This document shows positions 57,849-64,000 of a stretch of DNA of 64,000 nucleotides, piece by piece. The DNA lies in contig JOKI01000002.1 of NCBI GenBank assembly GCA_000722615.1, positions 307-64,306 on the forward strand. The letters run 5' to 3'. The position numbers were made by a program, and so were the translations under genes. The stretch comes from Pseudorhizobium pelagicum. GTDB taxonomy: Bacteria; Pseudomonadota; Alphaproteobacteria; Rhizobiales; Rhizobiaceae. The first letter of the stretch is position 1. The number at the start of each line of letters is the position of its first letter. Under the pieces are notes generated by a model. The model saw only the letters and a list, made by a program, of their open reading frames with translations, had not been told where the DNA came from and ran no database searches.

Positions 57849-58161
57849 ACTCCACCTGTGCCGCGTCGATCTGATCGTAGTCCTTGTGGTTGCCGATCCA
57901 TTTTATCCAGATAATGGACTTTTCAAAGTCGATGGCAACGATCAACCGATAGTCATTGCCCTTGATGTTGAAGACAACGCGTTCCGCGTTGATGATACTG
58001 GCAGTTGCGAAGGTCCTTTTGATCTCCGCGGCGCTTTTCCACTGCGCTCGGCTGGCGTGATGAAACCAGACCTCGAGCGCTTCCTTTACTGCCGGCTGAT
58101 CCCGGCGCCCGCGAAGGCCCTCTGCGAATTTGACCAAGGTGCGGCGCGCGATGATCCTCAT
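57841..58161 (-). CDS. higB: HigB-family mRNA interferase toxin
   Basis: 106 aa RelE-like toxin of the HigB (PF09907) kind. Visible segments are RTLVKFAEGLRG at the start, the WKSAAEIKRTFATASII region, RVVFNIKGNDYRLIVAIDFEKSIIWIKWIGNHKDYDQID, ending with the common catalytic HKDYD motif. It lies before its antitoxin, as in higBA loci. The guaD gene starts further upstream on the same strand. Confidence 0.92.
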   Translation of the reverse strand: MRIIARRTLVKFAEGLRGRRDQPAVKEALEVWFHHASRAQWKSAAEIKRTFATASIINAERVVFNIKGNDYRLIVAIDFEKSIIWIKWIGNHKDYDQIDAAQVEYD

Positions 58162-58184
58162 GGCGCTATTATACCGCTAATCGA

Positions 58185-59501
58185 TCAGCTTCCAATCAGC
58201 CCACCCTTCATCGCCGTGCCCCTCACATAGGTCTCCGCCACCGCCCGATCGTCGCCCATGGTCTGCAGCAGGAACAGCTCCTCCGGCAGCGTCGTGACGG
58301 TTTCCATGCGCAGCGCCATGGCCGGGGTCGCCGCGGCGTTCAGCACCACGAGGTCGGCGTCGGTGCCCACCTCCAGCGTGCCGATCCGATCGACGAGCGA
58401 CAGGGCCTCGGCATTGCCGCGCGTCATCAGGTGGAAGCTGTCCAGCGGGTTCAGCCTTTCGCCCAGGATCTGCTGGATCTTGTAGGCCTCGTCCATGGTG
58501 CGCAGCATGGAATAGCTCGAGCCGCCGCCGATGTCGGTGGCGACCCCCACCCGGACGGGCTTTTTCCGCCGGCGGATGGCGTTCAGCGGAAACAGGCCGG
58601 AGCCGATGAAGAGGTTGGAGGTCGGGCAGTGGACCGCCACCGAGCCGGTTTCGCTGAGCACATCCGTCTCGCGGTCGGAGAGGTGGATGGCATGGCCGAG
58701 CAGCGTCTTGGCGCCCAGCAGCCCGTAATGGGCGTAGATGTCGGTATAGTCCTTCGCCTTCGGATAGAGCTCGCAGGTGAAGGCGATCTCGTCGAGGTTT
58801 TCCGACAGATGCGTCTGGATGTGGAGGTCGGGAAACTCCTTCGCCAGCGCCTGCGCCGCCTGCATCTGCTCCGGCGTCGAGGTGATGGCGAAGCGCGGCG
58901 TGATGGCGACGTGGTTGCGGCCCTTGCCGTGCCAGTCGGCGATTACGGCGCGGGTTTCGTCATAGGCCATCTGCGGTGTGTCGAGCAGCCCCTGCGGCGC
59001 ATTGCGGTCCATCATCACCTTGCCGCCGACCATGCACATGCCGCGCTTCATGGCTTCGGTGAAATAGGCGTCCGCGGAGGTCTTGTGGACGGAGCAATAG
59101 GCCGCCGCCGTGGTCGTCCCGTGGCGCAGCAGCTCGTCGTAGAAATGGCCGGCGATGCGGGTCGCGTGATCCGTATCGACGAAGCGGAGCTCCTCGTGGA
59201 AGGTATAGGTGTTCAGCCACTCCAAGAGGCTGCCGGCATAGGAGGCGATCACCTGCATCTGCGGGAAATGCAGATGCGCGTCGATCAGGCCGGGCAGGAT
59301 CAGATGCGGCCGGTGGTCGATCTCGGCCACATCGTCCGGCGCCTGCGCCTTGACCTCGGCGTAGTCGCCGACGGCGGCAATGATGCCGTCCTCCACCAGC
59401 AGGCCACCGTCATGTTCGTAGCGGTAGCTTGCGGTGTCGGTCAGCGACAGCGGCGCCCGCTTGAAGGTCAGCAGGCGGCCGCGGATCAGGGTCTTCGTCA
59501 T
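58185..59501 (-). CDS. guaD: Guanine deaminase
   Basis: 438 aa amidohydrolase that turns guanine into xanthine. Zn ligands appear in LPGLIDAHLHFPQM, HTHLSENLDEI-like IQTHLSENLDEIAF, and GHAIHLSDRE; the catalytic Asp is in GVATDIGGGSSYSML. PEEM-like details match GuaD rather than adenosine deaminase-type enzymes. It overlaps the puuD stop by 4 bp, so the two are one operon, and feeds xanthine towards urate. Confidence 0.94.
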   Translation of the reverse strand: MTKTLIRGRLLTFKRAPLSLTDTASYRYEHDGGLLVEDGIIAAVGDYAEVKAQAPDDVAEIDHRPHLILPGLIDAHLHFPQMQVIASYAGSLLEWLNTYTFHEELRFVDTDHATRIAGHFYDELLRHGTTTAAAYCSVHKTSADAYFTEAMKRGMCMVGGKVMMDRNAPQGLLDTPQMAYDETRAVIADWHGKGRNHVAITPRFAITSTPEQMQAAQALAKEFPDLHIQTHLSENLDEIAFTCELYPKAKDYTDIYAHYGLLGAKTLLGHAIHLSDRETDVLSETGSVAVHCPTSNLFIGSGLFPLNAIRRRKKPVRVGVATDIGGGSSYSMLRTMDEAYKIQQILGERLNPLDSFHLMTRGNAEALSLVDRIGTLEVGTDADLVVLNAAATPAMALRMETVTTLPEELFLLQTMGDDRAVAETYVRGTAMKGGLIGS

Positions 59502-60727
59502 TCGGATACTGCACTTTCATACCAGGCGGTCAGGAGCTCCCGCTCCTCTACCGAAATTTCGGTGATGTTGCCCGGCGGCATGGCGTGGCTGCGGCCGGCC
59601 TGGATGTAGATCTCGCGGGCGTGGACGGCAATCTCGCGATCGGTCTCGAGCTTCACCGCCTTCGGCGGGAAGGGCACGCCCTCCCAGACGGGCTCGGCCG
59701 CATGGCACATGGAACAGCGCGACAGGACGACGTCGCGGGCGGCCTCGAAATGGACGTTCTCGGCAAATTTCTGCTGCACGGAAGAGAGTGCAGCATCCTC
59801 GGGCTCACCGGTCAGGACCTTCGGCACCGTCGACAGCCACATGATGGCGATGAAGATCAGCACGGTCGCAAGCCAGGTCCAGGTGGGGCGACCCTTGCGG
59901 GCGTGGGTGGTGTTGAACCAGTGCCGGATCGTCACCCCCATCAGGAAGACGAGCGCGGCGATCACCCAGTTGAAATGGGTAGCAAACGCCAGCGGATAGT
60001 GGTTCGACAGCATGAAGAAGATGACGGGCAGCGTCAGGTAGTTGTTGTGCAGCGACCGCTGCTTGGCGATGACGCCGTATTTCGGGTCGGGCGTGCGTCC
60101 GGCTATCAGGTCGGCGACGACGATCTTCTGGTTCGGGATGATGATGAAAAAGACGTTGGCGGACATGATCGTCGCGGTAAAGGCGCCGAGATGCAGGAAG
60201 GCGGCGCGGCCGGTGAAGACCTGCGTATAGCCCCAGCCCATGACGACCAGAACCACGTAGAGGACCGCCATCAGGCCCCAGGTGTTTTTGCCGACCGGCG
60301 ACTTGCAGAGCTGGTCGTAGATCACCCAGCCGACCGCCAGCGAGGCGACCGAGATGGCGATCGCCTGCCACTGGCTGAGCGCCATGACGTGGGTGTCGAT
60401 CAGGAAGAGGTCCGCGCCGCCGTAGTAGACGATTGCCAGCATCAGGAAGCCCGATAGCCAGGTCGCATAGCTTTCCCATTTGAACCAGGTCAGGTGCTCG
60501 GGCATCTGTGCCGGCGCCACCAGGTACTTCTGGATATGGTAGAAGCCGCCGCCATGCACCTGCCACTCCTCGCCATAGGCACCGGCGGGCAGATGCGGCC
60601 GCTTCACCAGCCCGAGATCGAGCGCGATGAAGTAGAAGGACGAGCCGATCCAGGCGATCGCGGTGATCACATGCAACCAGCGTGCCGCAAACGACAGCCA
60701 TTCCCATGCGACGGCATATTCATACAT
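59498..60727 (-). CDS. puuD: Membrane urate hydroxylase PuuD
   Basis: 409 aa. The N-terminal ~320 residues are about eight membrane helices (WLSFAARWLHVITAIAWIGSSFYFIALD; FLMLAIVYYGG; IFFMLSNHYPLAFATHFNWVIAALVFL). The C-terminal ~90 residues are a cytochrome c domain with heme motif CSMCH and a Met ligand in SHAMPPGNITEIS. This is the alphaproteobacterial urate hydroxylase that makes 5-hydroxyisourate without free H2O2. It overlaps guaD. The longer upstream frame is not family-like. Confidence 0.94.
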   Translation of the reverse strand: MYEYAVAWEWLSFAARWLHVITAIAWIGSSFYFIALDLGLVKRPHLPAGAYGEEWQVHGGGFYHIQKYLVAPAQMPEHLTWFKWESYATWLSGFLMLAIVYYGGADLFLIDTHVMALSQWQAIAISVASLAVGWVIYDQLCKSPVGKNTWGLMAVLYVVLVVMGWGYTQVFTGRAAFLHLGAFTATIMSANVFFIIIPNQKIVVADLIAGRTPDPKYGVIAKQRSLHNNYLTLPVIFFMLSNHYPLAFATHFNWVIAALVFLMGVTIRHWFNTTHARKGRPTWTWLATVLIFIAIMWLSTVPKVLTGEPEDAALSSVQQKFAENVHFEAARDVVLSRCSMCHAAEPVWEGVPFPPKAVKLETDREIAVHAREIYIQAGRSHAMPPGNITEISVEERELLTAWYESAVSE

Positions 60728-60817
60728 TTCAGAACCCCTCTGGAGACCTTCCCTCCGACTCGGCACATTGCGAAAAAATGACGGGTGAGGGAAGGGGTGG
60801 CAGAGCTGCAGATAAAT

Positions 60818-60833
60818 GTTCCCGCGCGGGAAC
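60818..60833. promoter_or_regulatory. Perfect 16-bp palindrome upstream of puuD
   Basis: GTTCCCGCGCGGGAAC is a gapless palindrome ~90 bp before the puuD ATG on the minus strand. It is a likely operator for the puuD-guaD operon. Its right half also gives GGAAC followed after 18 bases by GTT (60852-60854), matching an ECF-type promoter for the divergent plus-strand gene, so one protein could control both. Confidence 0.55.
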
Positions 60834-61014
60834 TTCCAGGCCTGCTGTCTGGTTGACGGCACGGCGCCGCAGGGAACCCGTTTCAGCTGCCGACGCAACG
60901 ACCGGAAAGAGCGCAGATGCGCCTTTCCGATGACAGTGCATGTCGACCGGTGGTGGAGGTTGGCGGGGCCTGCCGGTTGGTGATCGTTCATCATCATCAA
61001 CGGAGAATGAGCAG

Positions 61015-61362
61015 ATGCGCAGCATGCCGATAACTGCATTGATTGCCTACGCCATGACAGTGCCGGCGCTGCCGGCGGCAGCCCATGATACGGAGACAGG
61101 CTGGCAGTACGACCAGTTCTGCTGCAATGGCGATCGCCACAGCGGCGATTGCCAGATGATCTCGACGAAGAATGTCAGGATCACCAAGGGCGGCTACGAG
61201 ATCCTGTTGGGGCCTGGAGATCACCGGATGGTGACACGTCCGCACCGGTTCAGCCTGCCGCAAGGCGAGGCCCGCCGGTCCCGGGATGCGGAATACCACC
61301 TCTGCCTCTATCCGACGGAAGATACGCTGCGCTGCTTCTATGCGCCCGACATGGCGTTCTAG
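61015..61362 (+). CDS. Hypothetical periplasmic protein
   Basis: 115 aa. Signal peptide (MPITALIAYAMTVPALPAAAH), then a mature part with four cysteines (DQFCCNGDRHSGDCQM and HLCLYPTEDTLRCFY) likely in disulfides. The motif WQYDQFCCNGDRHSGDCQ recurs in small rhizobial exported proteins, but no function is known. An ATG three codons downstream (61024) is an alternative start. Confidence 0.65.
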   Translation: MRSMPITALIAYAMTVPALPAAAHDTETGWQYDQFCCNGDRHSGDCQMISTKNVRITKGGYEILLGPGDHRMVTRPHRFSLPQGEARRSRDAEYHLCLYPTEDTLRCFYAPDMAF

Positions 61363-61397
61363 TCGCAAGTCCAGCAGGTGGCCGGAGTCTCGCCGGA

Positions 61398-62294
61398 CTA
61401 CTCAGGGATCGGCGGCAGCATTTTGTGCATGAAGTCTCTGAACACCCTGATCTTCCGGGAGTTGCGCCGCGCTTCGGGGTAGACGAGATAGTAGTCGGTG
61501 CCGTCGTTGGCCGTCAGGTCGAAGGGCTGTACCAGCCGGCCGAGCGCGACATCGTCGGCGTAGAACTCCGGCATCAGGATCGCGACGCCGTTGCCGGCAA
61601 TCGCGGCGGCGGCCTCGAAGGCCTGCACGCCGAAGCGGCTGGCGGGGCGGCCGGCAAGATCGGCGTCCGGCAGGCCGGCGGCCTCGAACCACATCCGCCA
61701 CCAGGGATCGTTCGGGTCGATGATGCGAAGCTTGAGGAGATCGGCGGGTGTCTCGATCCCGCCGATCGTTTCGGCCAACTGCGGGCTCAGCATCGGCGTG
61801 AAGTGGCTCCTCATGAGAAGATGGGCCTTCAGACCCGGCCAGACGCCCTTGCCGGATCGGATCGCCAGGTCCGCCTCGGTCTTGCTGAAGTCGATCACCT
61901 CCTGCGACGTCTCCAGGCGCACGGCAATGCCGGGGTTCTCGAGCTGGAACGTGCCGAGGTGGCGTGCCAGCCAGCGGGAGGCGAAGGTCGCCGTCGAGTG
62001 GATGGTCAGCGTCCCCTCCGATGTGTCCTTCAGCCCGGTCACGGCGTCCTGCAGGATCGCGAAGGCTTCCGTGACCTTCGGCGCCAGCCGCAGGCCGGCG
62101 TCGGTGAGGCTGACCTGTCGGGGCTGCCGCAGGAAGAGCTGTTCGCCCAGCGTGTCCTCCAGAAGCTTGATCTGATAGCTGACCGCCGTCTGCGTCAGGC
62201 CCAGCTCCGCGCCGGCCCTCGTGAAGCTCATGTGGCGGGCGGCGGCCTCGAAGACGCGCATTGCGTTCAGCGGAAAGTGCCGGGACATCTTCAT
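61398..62294 (-). CDS. LysR-family transcriptional regulator (GcvA-like)
   Basis: 298 aa. N-terminal winged helix-turn-helix PLNAMRVFEAAARHMSFTRAGAELGLTQTAVSYQIKLLEDTLG, then a periplasmic-binding-like effector domain (LTIHSTATFASRWLARHL; HFTPMLSPQLAETIGG). The N-terminal sequence and QPRQVSLTDAG resemble the GcvA/AmpR subgroup. Location between purine genes and xdhC hints at purine control, unproved. The effector is unknown. Confidence 0.9.
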   Translation of the reverse strand: MKMSRHFPLNAMRVFEAAARHMSFTRAGAELGLTQTAVSYQIKLLEDTLGEQLFLRQPRQVSLTDAGLRLAPKVTEAFAILQDAVTGLKDTSEGTLTIHSTATFASRWLARHLGTFQLENPGIAVRLETSQEVIDFSKTEADLAIRSGKGVWPGLKAHLLMRSHFTPMLSPQLAETIGGIETPADLLKLRIIDPNDPWWRMWFEAAGLPDADLAGRPASRFGVQAFEAAAAIAGNGVAILMPEFYADDVALGRLVQPFDLTANDGTDYYLVYPEARRNSRKIRVFRDFMHKMLPPIPE

Positions 62295-62396
62295 GCATGA
62301 GCTCTCTTGATCCATGCAGGCGATCATTCGATTGGATGCCGCCTGCAGCGGGGAGCATCTTAAACCCACGATCATCAAATGGAAGTGGGTCAGATC

Positions 62397-62642
62397 ATGT
62401 CGATATCGTTTGTATCACTGGCGCAAAGGCGGAGATCAGCGCTTTCTCCGTGGTTGCTGCAGAAGCTTGTAGCCGTCTTCGGCGCCGGGCGGCGACGCAA
62501 CAACAGGATTGATCCCAATCACATGCCGGACGACCTGCAGCGGGACATCGGCCTGCTCGACGGTCGCGGACAAAACGGCGACACATCCCGCGACAGCGCC
62601 TGGCGCGCCGCCATGGTTACCTATCCGCCACGGGCTCTCTGA
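62397..62642 (+). CDS. DUF1127-type small protein
   Basis: 81 aa. The C-terminal HMPDDLQRDIGLLDG is the DUF1127 signature, found in short RNA-linked or phosphate/nitrogen-stress proteins of alphaproteobacteria. The N-terminal half is basic (RRRSALSPWLLQKLVAVFGAGRRRNN). Start placed at the ATG after GGAAGTGGG; an ATG 18 bp upstream is in frame. Its end overlaps xdhC by 26 bp, convergently. Confidence 0.7.
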   Translation: MSISFVSLAQRRRSALSPWLLQKLVAVFGAGRRRNNRIDPNHMPDDLQRDIGLLDGRGQNGDTSRDSAWRAAMVTYPPRAL

Positions 62643-63450
62643 GGCCGCCGGAAGCGGAGGGACCCAGCACCGTCAGCAGTTCGGCCGCCACCAGGGCGGC
62701 GATCACCGCCGGGCGCTTGTCGCGGACCGCCGTGCCGCCGATCGGCAGCACCAGCCGGTCGATGAGGCCGCCGTCGTCGCCCTCGCGCTTCAGCCAGCCG
62801 GCGAAGGTCGCCCGTTTCGTTGCCGAGCCGATCATCCCGATATAGGGGAGATCCGGTCGCGTGAGGGCCTCGCGGGCAATCAGGAAGTCGAGCGCGTGGT
62901 CGTGGGTCAGGATCACCGCCGCCCCACCGTCCGGGATCTCCGCCACCATGGCTTCCGGCATGGCCACATGCCGCGCTGCGATACCGTCCGGCACGTCCAG
63001 AAGCGCCTCGGCCCGTGTCTCGACGACCGTCACCGCCAGGGGCAGGGGCGCGAGTGCCCGGGCCAGCGCCAGACCCACGTGGCCGGCGCCGAAGAGGAAT
63101 ACGGATGGGTTCTGTTCGGCCTCCTGGCTCAGTCGCTCGCCAAGGCTGCGGGCGATCTCAGGAGTCACGAGGGAGAAGGAGAGCCGCGTGCGCCCGCCGC
63201 AGCACTGGCCGATCTCCGGACCGAGCGGGATGTCCATCTCGGTCTCTCCACCGCCCGCCAGCAAGGCGCGGGCATTGTCGATCGCCATGAACTCGAACTG
63301 GCCGCCGCCGATCGTGCCCCAGATAGCCTTGTCCGCCACCAGCATCACCGTGCCCCGGTCGCGGGGCGTCGAGCCGCGCGCCTCGTCGATCGCGACGAGA
63401 ACCGAGTGCGGGTGGGCGGCAAGGAAGGCGGGGAGGGTAAGGTCTGGCAT
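62617..63450 (-). CDS. xdhC: Xanthine dehydrogenase accessory protein XdhC
   Basis: 277 aa. Family features are AIDEARGSTPRDRGTVMLV at the start with WGTIGGGQFE, the C-terminal Rossmann-like VFLFGAGHVGLALARALAPL, and the DLPYIGMIGSATKRATFAGWLKREG box. It binds molybdenum cofactor and helps load xanthine dehydrogenase. xdhA and xdhB are not next to it here: the upstream neighbour is a divergent gene. It belongs with the purine-degradation genes on both sides. Confidence 0.94.
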   Translation of the reverse strand: MPDLTLPAFLAAHPHSVLVAIDEARGSTPRDRGTVMLVADKAIWGTIGGGQFEFMAIDNARALLAGGGETEMDIPLGPEIGQCCGGRTRLSFSLVTPEIARSLGERLSQEAEQNPSVFLFGAGHVGLALARALAPLPLAVTVVETRAEALLDVPDGIAARHVAMPEAMVAEIPDGGAAVILTHDHALDFLIAREALTRPDLPYIGMIGSATKRATFAGWLKREGDDGGLIDRLVLPIGGTAVRDKRPAVIAALVAAELLTVLGPSASGGLREPVADR

Positions 63451-63574
63451 GGTGATGGCACTCTAGCATCTTCCGCAACCCGCTGCACCGGGTCAGCAGC
63501 CATCGGCAACAGGCTTTGCGCCACGCTCTGCCGGTTATGCTAAGGTCGCCCGACTACGCACAGGGAATGTCTGG

Positions 63575-64000
63575 ATGAACAGGTTTACACGCTCGATCGC
63601 CTGGATCGTGGTCGCGGTCTTTGCCGCGGCGATCTTTGTCGTCAACCCGCTGTCGGAAACCGCCACCCGTTTTGCCCGCGAGGTGACGATCGGCACCGGC
63701 GCCCTCTATGGCACCTTGCGGGTCGCCAATTCGGTGATGAGTGTCGCCAAGGATGCCGACGTCACGGGCGGTGTGGGTCTCGCCTCGGTAACGGCAAGCC
63801 CGGGGCAGCTGCTGCAGCCGGTGACCAATACCATCGACCGCATGGCCGATCTGCTGTTCTACCTGGCGATCGCCTCCGGCATCCTGTCGGTGGTGCTGGC
63901 GCCGGTCGCCGAGGTGACTGCCGCCTGCCTTGCGGTGCTTGCCATCCTGCAGGCGCTGTTCGTGATGACGGCCAGACGCGCGCCGCCGTTTGCCGAAAGG
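63575..64000 (+). CDS. Hypothetical membrane protein, 3' end beyond window
   Basis: At least 142 codons, open to the window edge. A hydrophobic N-terminal segment (SIAWIVVAVFAAAIFVVNP) could be a signal anchor, followed by a soluble stretch and two hydrophobic helices (LLFYLAIASGILSVVLAPVAEV and AACLAVLAILQALFVMTA). No family recognised from the visible part. The preceding divergent gap of 124 bp to xdhC is normal for a promoter. Confidence 0.6.
   Translation, partial: MNRFTRSIAWIVVAVFAAAIFVVNPLSETATRFAREVTIGTGALYGTLRVANSVMSVAKDADVTGGVGLASVTASPGQLLQPVTNTIDRMADLLFYLAIASGILSVVLAPVAEVTAACLAVLAILQALFVMTARRAPPFAER

Overview
The window is chromosomal-type DNA from a high-GC alphaproteobacterium, most likely a member of the Rhizobiaceae (Rhizobium/Agrobacterium/Ensifer/Shinella type). 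This rests on the gene set (PreTA pyrimidine reductase, membrane urate hydroxylase PuuD, XylFH sugar importer, PilZ/FliN-like orphans, many two-component and c-di-GMP proteins), on TTAA-N7-TTAA CtrA-type boxes, and on the overall codon use. The genus cannot be fixed from the sequence alone. No insertion sequence, prophage, rRNA operon or CRISPR array is visible; there is one tRNA (Arg-CCG).

Layout. 1-4.3 kb: 5' part of a chemoreceptor and the preT-preA operon. 4.5-7.4 kb: a PilZ-like gene behind two perfect CtrA boxes, a stand-alone FliN-like protein, a DUF2325 protein, a DUF423 protein and a truncated globin. 7.6-10.1 kb: a single-domain response regulator and a membrane GGDEF-EAL protein. 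10.2-17.5 kb: an O-GlcNAc-transferase-like TPR glycosyltransferase (GT41/SPINDLY) divergent from a giant, almost pure octapeptide-repeat protein rich in Ser and Thr. 17.6-21.8 kb: a VOC protein, a secreted orphan, an SDR/AraC divergent pair, the tRNA and a second SDR. 21.9-26.6 kb: a xylose-type ABC importer divergent from a ROK repressor. 26.6-31.1 kb: small orphans, one J-domain-like, and the transglutaminase/Alpha-E/permuted ATP-grasp trio. 31.4-36.2 kb: an EamA transporter and a three-subunit gluconate-2-dehydrogenase-type operon. 36.3-43 kb: a DEAD-box helicase, a small secreted protein, and a PAS-rich hybrid kinase followed by two small membrane proteins. 43-44.9 kb: MnmD and an MnmC2-like oxidoreductase, split and divergent. 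45-48.8 kb: a ureide operon (puuE-uraD-allA-uraH) interrupted by two MntA/HepT (MNT-HEPN) toxin-antitoxin pairs. 48.9-50.8 kb: three orphans. 51.2-55.9 kb: arcD-arcA-arcB-arcC behind a perfect FNR/FixK box. 56.1-57.3 kb: lldD. 57.4-58.2 kb: higB with an unusual higA. 58.2-63.4 kb: guaD and puuD, orphans, a LysR regulator and xdhC. The last gene is cut by the window edge.

How it fits together. Guanine deaminase, urate hydroxylase, HIU hydrolase, OHCU decarboxylase, allantoinase and ureidoglycolate lyase are all present, so most of the guanine to glyoxylate/urea route is encoded in about 18 kb, with pyrimidine reduction (PreTA) at the left end. The arginine deiminase pathway is complete with its own transporter and oxygen-responsive operator. 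The less ordinary items are the hierarchical 8-residue/136-residue repeat protein beside a glycosyltransferase; a HigA-type antitoxin whose DNA-binding half seems replaced by a DUF1508/YegP domain; the duplicated MNT-HEPN modules inside a purine operon with a fossil of the uraD 3' end; and the uncharacterised ATP-grasp/Alpha-E/transglutaminase trio.
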